From assembly GCA_905234755.1 (NCBI GenBank), contig CAJOIT010000003.1, forward strand, positions 851,140 to 915,139: a stretch of DNA of 64,000 nt. The letters run 5' to 3'. Within the stretch, counting starts at the first letter, position 1, and each line of letters opens with the position of its first letter. Source of the DNA: an uncultured Bacteroidales bacterium. GTDB lineage: Bacteria > Bacteroidota > Bacteroidia > Bacteroidales > ML635J-15. A program made the position numbers and the translations under genes. Shown piece by piece: positions 17,512 through 25,180 of this stretch. The notes beneath the pieces were generated by a model, which was not told the DNA's origin, made no database searches, and worked only from the letters and a program-made list of their open reading frames with translations.

Positions 17512-18267
17512 CTAGTTTTCATTCTGCACTGGAAATTTTTGCAAGTAAATTTTCTGTCCATCGAACATGGCATACGAAAAATTGAAAAGCCAATCGCCGA
17601 TGTTGGTAAACAAGGAACTGTCATCGAGAGCGTACTGATACGGAATATGACGATGTCCAAATACAAAATAGTCGAAATGTTCTTTTTTCAACACTTCACG
17701 CGAATACATAACAAGGTATTCCTTTTCATAATCAGGAGTTTCGGGCAAATCATGCTTCAGGCGACTGCGATGCGAACACCACAAGGCAAAACGGCACCCC
17801 CAATCTGGATGTATCCACTTGAACATAAACTGGAAGAAGCGGTTATGAAACATTCCCTTCATCAAATTGTACTTGCGGTCGTACTTTCCAAGTCCGTCAC
17901 CATGAGCAATGTAGAACTTTTTCCCATCAACTTCGCGAACCTCTGGAACTGTATGCAATTCAGCACCAATCACCTCGGGAAGATAGTCGAAAACCCACAT
18001 GTCGTGATTGCCTGTAAAATACTTGATTTTCACACCAGCATCCGAAAGTTCGCGCAATTTGGCAAGCACAGTAACAAATCCACGCGGCACAACATAACTG
18101 TACTCGAACCAAAAATCGAATATATCTCCAAGCAGATAAAGTTCTGATGCTTCGCCTTTTATACCATCCAGCCACTTGACAAAAAGTTTTTCCCTTTGTT
18201 CGGTAGTGAATTGGCTGCCAACGCCAAAATGCGCATCGGAAACGAAATATATCTTTGTTCGGCTCAA
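17512..18267 (-). CDS. lpxH: UDP-2,3-diacylglucosamine diphosphatase (LpxH family)
   Basis: 251 residues from a TTG at 18265-18267, giving (M)SRTKIYFVSDAHFG, the usual family start; the longest frame begins with a TTG inside the -7 box and cannot be used. Calcineurin-type metal motifs are complete: SDAHFG, LLGDIFDFWF, GNHDMW, HGDG and GHRH. LpxH removes UMP from UDP-diacylglucosamine to give lipid X in lipid A synthesis, at the inner face of the cytoplasmic membrane. Followed downstream by the protease gene after 117 bp. Confidence 0.88.
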   Translation of the reverse strand: MSRTKIYFVSDAHFGVGSQFTTEQREKLFVKWLDGIKGEASELYLLGDIFDFWFEYSYVVPRGFVTVLAKLRELSDAGVKIKYFTGNHDMWVFDYLPEVIGAELHTVPEVREVDGKKFYIAHGDGLGKYDRKYNLMKGMFHNRFFQFMFKWIHPDWGCRFALWCSHRSRLKHDLPETPDYEKEYLVMYSREVLKKEHFDYFVFGHRHIPYQYALDDSSLFTNIGDWLFNFSYAMFDGQKIYLQKFPVQNEN

Positions 18268-18288
18268 AATTTCTTCAGTTTTACAGTG

Positions 18289-18296
18289 CAAATATA
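18289..18296 (-). promoter_or_regulatory. -7 box of lpxH
   Basis: Minus strand TATATTTG; overlaps the first possible TTG of the open frame and so moves the start to 18267. Confidence 0.6.
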
Positions 18297-18321
18297 TGGA
18301 TAATTAATGAATTACAAAAAA

Positions 18322-19089
18322 TCAACCTTTATCAATCAGTTGTGTCAACGAAACGAAATCCTCTGGCGAAAGTTGTTCGGGACGAAGATTCCAGAAACGA
18401 TGCGTCATGTCGGTGTCGGGAGAAATCATTGACTTCAAGGAATTGCGCAAGGTCTTGCGCCGCTGATTGAAAGCCGTCTTCACGACCATAAAAAGTTTCT
18501 TCTCGTCAACGCCTTCAATTGCCGAACGATAGCGCACAAACCTCACAACGCCCGACTTCACCTTTGGCGGAGGGTTGAAAACATGCTCGTGAACCGTAAA
18601 TAGATATTCGCACCTATAATATAACTGCATCAGCACGCTAAGGATTCCATAAACCTTGTTTCCCTCCTTAGATGCAATGCGTTCGGCTACCTCCTTCTGT
18701 ATCATGCAGACAATTTCCGAAACCTTTTCCCTGTTTTCCAATGCCTTGAAAAAAATCTGGCTTGAAATATTGTATGGAAAATTGCCAACAATGCACATTT
18801 CGGAATCGCACAAGGCAGACAAATCCATCTTCAGAAAATCGGCTTCTAGCAGGTTGAACTTTCTCGTATCGAAATTTTTCTTCAAATATTCAACAGATTC
18901 CGTGTCTATTTCTGCCAAAATGAGATTGGAAAAATTTCGTCTAATCAGCTCTTTTGTAAGGATTCCTGTTCCCGGGCCAATTTCAAGCACAGGAAAGCTC
19001 GATTCGTTTTGCAAAGCATCACCAATACGAGCTGCAATGCTAGTATCAGTAAGGAAATGCTGTCCGAGATATTTTTTTGGTCTAACCAT
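18322..19089 (-). CDS. rsmA: 16S rRNA dimethyladenosine transferase (KsgA)
   Basis: 255 residues, usual length. It opens VRPKKYLGQHFLTD and has SAM-binding LEIGPGTGILTKEL (about residue 36), the adenine N6-methyltransferase motif NFPYNIS (about residue 104), and the C-terminal small domain (VVKTAFNQRRKTLRNSL). RsmA dimethylates two adjacent adenosines in the 3' hairpin of 16S rRNA. Divergent from the UPF0104 pair. Confidence 0.97.
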   Translation of the reverse strand: MVRPKKYLGQHFLTDTSIAARIGDALQNESSFPVLEIGPGTGILTKELIRRNFSNLILAEIDTESVEYLKKNFDTRKFNLLEADFLKMDLSALCDSEMCIVGNFPYNISSQIFFKALENREKVSEIVCMIQKEVAERIASKEGNKVYGILSVLMQLYYRCEYLFTVHEHVFNPPPKVKSGVVRFVRYRSAIEGVDEKKLFMVVKTAFNQRRKTLRNSLKSMISPDTDMTHRFWNLRPEQLSPEDFVSLTQLIDKG

Positions 19090-19115
19090 GATGCAAAAGT
19101 CGCAATAAAAAATGA

Positions 19116-19123
19116 TATATTTG
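19116..19123 (+). promoter_or_regulatory. -7 box of the UPF0104/capA-like operon
   Basis: TATATTTG, 16 nt before the ATG at 19140; a very short leader. Confidence 0.6.
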
Positions 19124-19139
19124 CGAAAATTTTTCCAGC

Positions 19140-20132
19140 ATGAACAAAAAACTGAAAACTGCCATAAAAATCATACTGTTCATTGGCTTTGGCATAGCCA
19201 TATTCATGTTGGTTTACAAGGACTTCGACTTCAAAAATTTTGCAAGCACACTTTCCGACATAAAATGGGGCTGGCTGATACCTGCATCGGTCATCAGTCT
19301 GCTAAGTCATGTCAGTCGTGCCCGTAGATGGCAACTTATGCTCGAAACGACAGGTGAAAAGCCGAGGTTTGTGAACACTTTTTTTGCCGTACTTAACGCC
19401 TACTTTGCAAACCTTGCAATACCTAGGCTCGGCGAAGTGACAAGATGCGCACTGATTTCACGCTATGAAAAACATGATTTCTCAAAGGTTCTGGGGACAG
19501 TCGTAAGCGAAAGGCTTCTCGACCTTGTTCTTGTCGCAATACTCACTATCGTAGCATTTGCAACACAGGCAAATGTTTTCGGGGACTTCATTGCCCAACA
19601 CCCCGAAATAAACGACAACCTGAAAAAAATATTCTCTCCGCTGACGATTTCAATACTTGCAGTATTGGGAATCGCAGGAATTTGCCTGCTTGTGGCTATT
19701 GCAAAAGGAAAACTGGACAGATTCAAGTTCTGCCAGAAAATCTCCAAGTTCATAAATGGTTTCTGGACTGGAATTCTGAGCCTAAAAAACGCAAAGCACA
19801 AATTAGGCATCATATTTCATTCCTTCCTTATATGGATTTTGTACTTCGTAATGCTGTACTTCTGCTTTTTTGCCTTCGAAGAACTGAGTTCGCTCGGCAT
19901 ACTTGCTGCTCTAATGCTCTTTGTTGCAGGAAGTTTCGGAATGATAGTCCCATCGCCAAACGGAATGGGTTCATACCACTTCATGATAATCCAAACATTA
20001 ATAATATATGGTATCCCAAGCGAAACCGGTGCATCGTTCGCACTGGTCGCACATGGACTTCAAACCTTGCTGATAATAGTCTTCGGACTGATTTCCACTG
20101 CATTGATACCAATTGTTAACAAGGACAAGTAA
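19140..20132 (+). CDS. UPF0104 / LPG-synthase-TM-like membrane protein 1
   Basis: 330 residues with about eight hydrophobic segments (first at residues 5-25, last at 300-325). Family marks: SHVSRARRWQLML, AIPRLGEVTRCALISRYE (the conserved PxRxGE-like loop) and IVPSPNGMGSYHFM. The family covers the flippase-like half of lysylphosphatidylglycerol synthases and many uncharacterised proteins thought to handle lipids. There is no synthase domain here. Stop overlaps the next start (TAATG). Confidence 0.85.
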   Translation: MNKKLKTAIKIILFIGFGIAIFMLVYKDFDFKNFASTLSDIKWGWLIPASVISLLSHVSRARRWQLMLETTGEKPRFVNTFFAVLNAYFANLAIPRLGEVTRCALISRYEKHDFSKVLGTVVSERLLDLVLVAILTIVAFATQANVFGDFIAQHPEINDNLKKIFSPLTISILAVLGIAGICLLVAIAKGKLDRFKFCQKISKFINGFWTGILSLKNAKHKLGIIFHSFLIWILYFVMLYFCFFAFEELSSLGILAALMLFVAGSFGMIVPSPNGMGSYHFMIIQTLIIYGIPSETGASFALVAHGLQTLLIIVFGLISTALIPIVNKDK

Positions 20133-21097
20133 TGGACGCAAAATCAGCAAGGATAATCAAGACTGCAGTCAAGGTTGCAATAGCACTGCTGGCGTATGCA
20201 TACATCGCCTACAAAGTCGCAACCTCTCCCGACATTGGCGAGCTTCCATCCTATTTTGCAAACATCGATACAACACGCGGAATATTACTTGCAATCATAC
20301 TGCTATTAATGCCAATAAACTGGCTATTAGAAACTTGGAAATGGCGAAACCTCATAAAAAGTGAACAAGAAATAAGTTTCGGCAAATGTCTGAAAGCAGT
20401 AATGGCAGGTGTAACTGTCGGAACACTAACGCCGAATAGAGTCGGTGAATTTGCCGGCAGAATACTTTTCGTAGAAAGGGAAAATCGGACAAAGGCATCC
20501 TACCTGACTATTTTCGGCGACACAGCACAATTCTGCGCCACATTAATTTTCGGCATTATAGGACTACTTTTAATAGGCAGCACACACAACGAATCGGTTC
20601 CGACAAGCATACTCATCGCAATAGGCGCAACATGCACAATTGTTGCAATTATAGTGTACATGAGATTCGACAAGATTGTAACCGCATTGAGCAACACAAA
20701 GTTTGCACAGAAACGCCTTGCCAAGTACATTCCGCAATGCGAAATAAGCAACAAACTGAAACTTACGACAATTTTAATGAGTATGTTTAGGTATGTCATA
20801 TTCAGCGTTCAGTTTTTCCTTTGCCTGCGCTTTTTCGGAATCGACATTGCAGTAAGTGATGCTTTTGCGGCAATTTCATCTACCTACATTTGCACCTACC
20901 TTATTCCGAGCATTGCCGCTGCCGAACTGGGAATCAGAACATCCTTCGCGATTTTTTTCATTGGAATTTTCACCACTCAGGAGACCGCGACAACACTCGC
21001 CTCGCTCCTGCTTTACCTCATAAATGTTGGCATTCCAATTATTACAGGCGGAATCTTACTTATTAGTGATAACAAATCAAAAAAATACAATGAATAA
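20132..21097 (+). CDS. UPF0104 / LPG-synthase-TM-like membrane protein 2
   Basis: 321 residues, also about eight membrane segments. The family loop appears as WLLETWKWRNLI and GVTVGTLTPNRVGEFAGRILFVERENR; the C-terminal half has IPSIAAAELGIRTSF. It is a distant paralogue of the preceding gene. Two different members translated from overlapping start/stop codons suggest a two-subunit complex, an inference. The last 8 bases overlap the next gene. Confidence 0.83.
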   Translation: MDAKSARIIKTAVKVAIALLAYAYIAYKVATSPDIGELPSYFANIDTTRGILLAIILLLMPINWLLETWKWRNLIKSEQEISFGKCLKAVMAGVTVGTLTPNRVGEFAGRILFVERENRTKASYLTIFGDTAQFCATLIFGIIGLLLIGSTHNESVPTSILIAIGATCTIVAIIVYMRFDKIVTALSNTKFAQKRLAKYIPQCEISNKLKLTTILMSMFRYVIFSVQFFLCLRFFGIDIAVSDAFAAISSTYICTYLIPSIAAAELGIRTSFAIFFIGIFTTQETATTLASLLLYLINVGIPIITGGILLISDNKSKKYNE

Positions 21098-22115
21098 ACT
21101 GACAATAATAATTTTACTGGCTTTCGTCACTCTAACACTCTCGGCACAAGTCAAACACGACACCATAACGGTTGTCGCAGTTGGCGATGTAATGTACGGT
21201 TCCATCTTCCCTGATAGAAGTTACCTGCCACCGAAGGAAAATTACAAGGGTTTCCTTGATGAAGTAAAACCATACTTTGACGGAGACATTGTTTTCTGCA
21301 ACATGGAAGGCGTGCTTGCCGACACACTTGTGCCGGAATGCAAACCCTTCTGCTTTGGAATGCCATCGGTTTTTGCCAACGGATACAAAGAAGCTGGTTT
21401 TAACATCATAAGCGTAGGCAACAACCATGCAAACGACTTCCGCCAATACGGAAGAGAAAATACAGCAAAAATCCTCGACAAGATGGGGTTCAACTGGGCT
21501 GGCTACGAAACAAAGCCATCGTGTACATTCACCATAAACGGCATAAAGTACGGTTTCTGCGCCTTCTCTCCCAACACCGCCATTGCTAATCTTCACAACA
21601 AACAACTGGTAGCCAACACAATAAAGACATTACGCAAGACCTGCGACATTGTAATTGTTTCGATGCACTGCGGTGGCGAAGGAAAGAAGTACAGACATCT
21701 CACTCGTGCCGATGACTACTACATAGAACAAAACCGTGGCAACGCATATCAATTTGCCCACGATGCCATCGACAATGGTGCCGACATAGTTCTCGGACAT
21801 GGACCGCATGTAACAAGGGCAATTGAGATATACAAGGGAAAGTTCATTGCCTATAGCATGGGTAACTTCTTCACATACAACACCATAAACATAAACGACG
21901 AAATGGGACTGGCACCAATATTCCGAATTAGAGTTGATGCACAAAACGGTAATTTTATCGATGGTGAAATAATCTCAACTTATCAGACCAAGCCCAACAA
22001 AGGTCCGCACATCGACCCACAGAAACGCGTACTAAAGATTATTCAGGAACTTACCGCTGCCGACATTTACGATAACCTGCCGAAAATCAGCAATAGCGGA
22101 AAGATTACAAAATAA
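21090..22115 (+). CDS. CapA/YwtB-family metallophosphatase-like protein
   Basis: 341 residues from the ATG at 21090 with signal peptide MNKLTIIILLAFVTLTLSAQ. Motifs of the calcineurin-like CapA family: VVAVGDVMYGS (D metal ligand), NMEGVLAD, ISVGNNHANDF, VSMHCGGEGKKY, LGHGPHVTRAIEIYKGKFIAYSMGNF. CapA proteins take part in poly-gamma-glutamate or exopolysaccharide capsules, but no capsule genes are nearby, so the function here is open. Overlaps the preceding UPF0104 gene by 8 bases, hence the same operon. Confidence 0.87.
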   Translation: MNKLTIIILLAFVTLTLSAQVKHDTITVVAVGDVMYGSIFPDRSYLPPKENYKGFLDEVKPYFDGDIVFCNMEGVLADTLVPECKPFCFGMPSVFANGYKEAGFNIISVGNNHANDFRQYGRENTAKILDKMGFNWAGYETKPSCTFTINGIKYGFCAFSPNTAIANLHNKQLVANTIKTLRKTCDIVIVSMHCGGEGKKYRHLTRADDYYIEQNRGNAYQFAHDAIDNGADIVLGHGPHVTRAIEIYKGKFIAYSMGNFFTYNTININDEMGLAPIFRIRVDAQNGNFIDGEIISTYQTKPNKGPHIDPQKRVLKIIQELTAADIYDNLPKISNSGKITK

Positions 22116-22117
22116 AA

Positions 22118-22142
22118 AAAAGCCGCCCAATGGACGGCTTTA
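22118..22142. terminator. Bidirectional terminator between capA-like gene and purQ
   Basis: Stem AAAGCCGCCC / GGACGGCTTT with one mismatch and loop AAT, with A and T tracts on both sides, placed between convergent genes. Confidence 0.75.
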
Positions 22143-22158
22143 TAATCTAAATCATCTT

Positions 22159-22857
22159 TTATTTTCTATCTTCGAGGTAGTCAATTATCGACTTCAAAAT
22201 GAACTGACCATCGGTATTGCCGAGTTCGGGGTCAACTGCCCTTTCGGGGTGTGGCATCATTCCGAATACATTCTTGCCAGCATTGCAAACACCAGCGATG
22301 TTCATCAGTGAACCATTCGGACAATCGGCTTCCGAAAGATTGCCTTCGCTGTCGCAGTAACGCCATATTATCTGGCCGTTCTGATGAAGTTTCTTCAAAA
22401 CATCTTCTGGAGCATAGTAGCGACCTTCACCGTGTGCAATCGGGATGTTTAGAGGCTTGTTCTTCGGAATCGACATTGTCATTGCCGAGTCGTTGTTGTC
22501 GGCCTTAATGTACTGGTTCTTGCAAATAAACTTCTGGTTGGTGTTGTGAAGCAATGTGCCCGGCAACAAGCCCGATTCGCAAAGAATCTGGAAGCCATTG
22601 CATACGCCGAACACAAAACCACCCTTTGCTGCAAATTCGACAACCTTTTCCATTATAGGTGAGAATTTTGCAATTGCGCCCGAACGCAGATAGTCGCCAT
22701 ACGAGAATCCGCCGGGGATTGCTATAGCATCGCAATTTTGCAAATCAGTATCCTTATGCCACAATTCTACGACTTCCTGCTTAAGGATGTCGCGAAGTGC
22801 GTAAACCATGTCGTGGTCACAATTCGAACCTGGAAAAATAACTACTCCGAATTTCAT
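22159..22857 (-). CDS. purQ: Phosphoribosylformylglycinamidine synthase, glutaminase subunit
   Basis: 232 residues, class I glutamine amidotransferase. FGVCNGFQIL holds the nucleophilic cysteine (about residue 94) and MMPHPERA the histidine and glutamate of the triad. N-terminal FGVVIFPGSNCDHDM is PurQ-specific. It supplies ammonia to PurL for the fourth step of purine synthesis. No purL or purS lies next to it. Many Bacteroidota use one large fused PurL, so the stand-alone subunit implies the small PurL type elsewhere. It follows the coiled-coil gene after 11 bp. Confidence 0.95.
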   Translation of the reverse strand: MKFGVVIFPGSNCDHDMVYALRDILKQEVVELWHKDTDLQNCDAIAIPGGFSYGDYLRSGAIAKFSPIMEKVVEFAAKGGFVFGVCNGFQILCESGLLPGTLLHNTNQKFICKNQYIKADNNDSAMTMSIPKNKPLNIPIAHGEGRYYAPEDVLKKLHQNGQIIWRYCDSEGNLSEADCPNGSLMNIAGVCNAGKNVFGMMPHPERAVDPELGNTDGQFILKSIIDYLEDRK

Positions 22858-22868
22858 TTTATCAAATT

Positions 22869-23786
22869 TTACATGTTTTCAACCTTCTTGTAAGCATCCT
22901 TCTTTTCGCGTACGATTTCTCTCTGCTTTTCGATGCTCTTGTTTACTGAAGAAAGTCCATTTTCTGCTTTGGTCTTACCCTTGGTATTCTTTTCAATATC
23001 CTTGTTTGCAGACTCAATAGTCTTATTGTATCCGCCCAATGACTTCCTGTAAGATTCCAATTTCTTAGTTTCCTTATCTCTTGCCTTTGAAGCCTTCTCG
23101 ATAACATCGCCGCTGTTTTCAGGATTTATATCTCTTGCATAATCCTTAATAAGCTGTTCCGATGCTTCAATCTTCAAGTTGGTACTCTGAATATTGTCAT
23201 TGGCTTCCTTTTTCTTTAGTTCAGCCTTATCCAAGTTCTTCTGGTAACCATCGATTGACTTCTGATAGCCTGCAGCCTTCTTTTCACTCGATGCGAGTTT
23301 CTTTTCTTCCTTGTCCAATTCCTTGCCAAGCTTACTGAGGATAGCGTCACGATTCTTTGCGGTCAAATCGTTGGCGAAAACCTTAAGTATATTGGAAGCC
23401 GTAGGATACATTGACGGAGCCTGCGAGGATGTTATATAGAAATCACCTCCCAACGAAAAAGCAACTGCCATATTTACAACATCAGTACCTTTTGACTGTG
23501 TAATATTTGCAAAAATGTCAATAGGATTTTCACTTATTGCTGGAATAATCACATTGTCAACAGTTATAAGGTTCTTCTTTACCTCCAATGTCTCGGGATT
23601 GTAAGACTTTAACATTGTTGTAAATTCCTTAATTACCGACTTTGCATCTGTGAACATTACCTGTGTGGTCATTGCTGGATAACTTGCCTTTCCAAAGGTA
23701 GCTGTTGTCTCTTCAACTTCAACTCTTTGTGCTCTAATTACTATTGTCATCAACAATGCTGCTAACAATACAAAAAACTTTCTCAT
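22869..23786 (-). CDS. Secreted coiled-coil protein of unknown function
   Basis: 305 residues; signal peptide MRKFFVLLAALLMTIVIRAQ. Residues 20-150 form a compact domain (VEVEETTATFGKASYPAMTTQV...TTMLKSYNPETLEVKK). From about residue 160 to the end the sequence is charged and helical with heptad-like spacing of L/I/A (LGKELDKEEKKLASSEKKAAGYQKSI and so on), a long coiled coil. Not assignable to a characterised family. A minus-strand TAATTTTG box is at 23831-23838. purQ is probably on the same transcript. Confidence 0.75.
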   Translation of the reverse strand: MRKFFVLLAALLMTIVIRAQRVEVEETTATFGKASYPAMTTQVMFTDAKSVIKEFTTMLKSYNPETLEVKKNLITVDNVIIPAISENPIDIFANITQSKGTDVVNMAVAFSLGGDFYITSSQAPSMYPTASNILKVFANDLTAKNRDAILSKLGKELDKEEKKLASSEKKAAGYQKSIDGYQKNLDKAELKKKEANDNIQSTNLKIEASEQLIKDYARDINPENSGDVIEKASKARDKETKKLESYRKSLGGYNKTIESANKDIEKNTKGKTKAENGLSSVNKSIEKQREIVREKKDAYKKVENM

Positions 23787-23830
23787 TTTCCTTTAATTTA
23801 AATTTATAAACTTTTTCATTAAACAATTTG

Positions 23831-23838
23831 CAAAATTA
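23831..23838 (-). promoter_or_regulatory. -7 box of the coiled-coil gene/purQ unit
   Basis: Minus strand TAATTTTG, about 45 bp upstream of the ATG. Confidence 0.55.
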
Positions 23839-24002
23839 TCATTTTTTTTCAATTCAAAAGAACACATACTCAAAATAAATATCAACATTTTTTGCAGGTT
23901 GAAAGCCGAATAGAAATTTACATGCCAATGTTAACAACCAATTGCAATACAACATGAACGAAACACATGTTTTTTGCAACTTTGCAAAAAAATCATAAAG
24001 CA

Positions 24003-24902
24003 ATGAAAACACCTCAATATCTTTCAAAAGGAAGCAGGATTGCAATAGTCAGTCCTGCCGGATACATTAATCCCGACTTTGTAATATCTGCCGAAAAATA
24101 TTTGAAATCAAACGGATATAATGTGGAAATATCGGAACATTGTCTAGGCAGGCACAACCAGATGGCTGGCACCGATGAAGAACGGCTTGCCGACCTGCAA
24201 GAAGCCCTTGACAATCCCGAAATAGATGCAATCCTTTGTTCGCGTGGCGGTTACGGAGTAAATCATATTATCGACAAGTTAAACATGTCGAAGTTCAAGA
24301 AGCACCCTAAATGGATTCTTGGATTCAGCGACATTACAAACCTTCACATACTAGCAAACAAAAACGGAGTAAAAAGTCTGCATTGCCAGATGGCAAAGGC
24401 AATCCACAACAACCCTAACGCCGAATGCATTAGCAACATTTTCAAAATTCTGCATGGCGAAAAAATCTCCTACACAGCAGAACCAAACGAGCTAAACAGA
24501 AAAGGTACGGCAAAGGGCACTCTCATAGGCGGAAACATGTCGATAATCTATAGCCTGCAAGGAACAGACTTTGCCATCAACTGCGACGACAAGATTCTGT
24601 TCATCGAGGATTTGAACGAATACCTGTACCATCTCGACCGCATGCTGATAAACTTGAAAATGAGCGGCAAGCTTGCTAAATTGCGCGGACTTGTAGTAGG
24701 TACATTCAGCGACATGAAGGACAATGCCAGTCCTTTTGGCAAAACCGCCTACGAAATCGTCAAGGCTCACACTGCAGAATACTCCTACCCTGTTGGATTC
24801 GGCTTCCCGATAGGTCACATTGACGACAACCGCCCATTGGTCGAAGGCGGAACATACAAACTGGAAATTTCAGACTCTATTTGCTCATTGAAAATGGCGT
24901 AA
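24003..24902 (+). CDS. ldcA: LD-carboxypeptidase (peptidase family S66)
   Basis: 299 residues from the ATG at 24003; no signal peptide, so cytoplasmic. The Ser-Glu-His triad of S66 enzymes is visible: serine in GFSDIT (residue 109), glutamate in FIEDLNEYLY (residue 202) and histidine in PIGHIDDN (residue 272), plus the SRGGYG loop. LdcA trims the terminal D-alanine from tetrapeptides during peptidoglycan recycling; MccF-like self-immunity is the alternative but needs a microcin locus, which is absent. A possible CAACTTTG -7 box lies just upstream. Confidence 0.9.
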   Translation: MKTPQYLSKGSRIAIVSPAGYINPDFVISAEKYLKSNGYNVEISEHCLGRHNQMAGTDEERLADLQEALDNPEIDAILCSRGGYGVNHIIDKLNMSKFKKHPKWILGFSDITNLHILANKNGVKSLHCQMAKAIHNNPNAECISNIFKILHGEKISYTAEPNELNRKGTAKGTLIGGNMSIIYSLQGTDFAINCDDKILFIEDLNEYLYHLDRMLINLKMSGKLAKLRGLVVGTFSDMKDNASPFGKTAYEIVKAHTAEYSYPVGFGFPIGHIDDNRPLVEGGTYKLEISDSICSLKMA

Positions 24903-24921
24903 AAGTTTTTCAAAAAAATCA

Positions 24922-24951
24922 TTGCCATACGGACAAAAAGGATTACTTTTG
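24922..24951 (+). promoter_or_regulatory. Promoter of tRNA-Pro
   Basis: TTG at 24922-24924, a 19-bp spacer and TACTTTTG at 24944-24951, 17 bp before the tRNA. Confidence 0.7.
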
Positions 24952-24968
24952 CAGTCCAATTCAAAAAG

Positions 24969-25042
24969 CGGGGTGTGGTGCAGTTGGCTAGCATTCTTGC
25001 ATGGGGTGCAAGCGGTCGCGCGTTCGAGTCGCGCCACTCCGA
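24969..25042 (+). tRNA. tRNA-Pro (GGG)
   Basis: 74-nt cloverleaf: acceptor CGGGGTG / CACTCCG (one G-T pair), anticodon stem CTTGC / GCAAG with loop ATGGGGT (anticodon GGG), T-arm GCGCG-TTCGAGT-CGCGC, discriminator A, CCA not encoded. Confidence 0.95.
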
Positions 25043-25043
25043 C

Positions 25044-25070
25044 AAGGCGGTTATTTTGACCGCCTTTTTT
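25044..25070 (+). terminator. Intrinsic terminator after tRNA-Pro
   Basis: Stem AAGGCGGT / ACCGCCTT with a 7-nt loop followed by a T run; begins 2 nt after the tRNA. Confidence 0.88.
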
Positions 25071-25130
25071 GTTATTAACACACCTATTTTCATAATTAAC
25101 ATCAAAAGTTAGTAACAAATCATTTTTTAA

Positions 25131-25161
25131 TTGTATCTCTCGTCAGAAAGTAGTACCTTTG
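25131..25161 (+). promoter_or_regulatory. Promoter of rsh
   Basis: TTG at 25131-25133, a 20-bp spacer, TACCTTTG at 25154-25161; transcription start expected about 13 nt before the ATG at 25181. Confidence 0.65.
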
Positions 25162-25180
25162 TTTGTTAAAATTGACAGCA

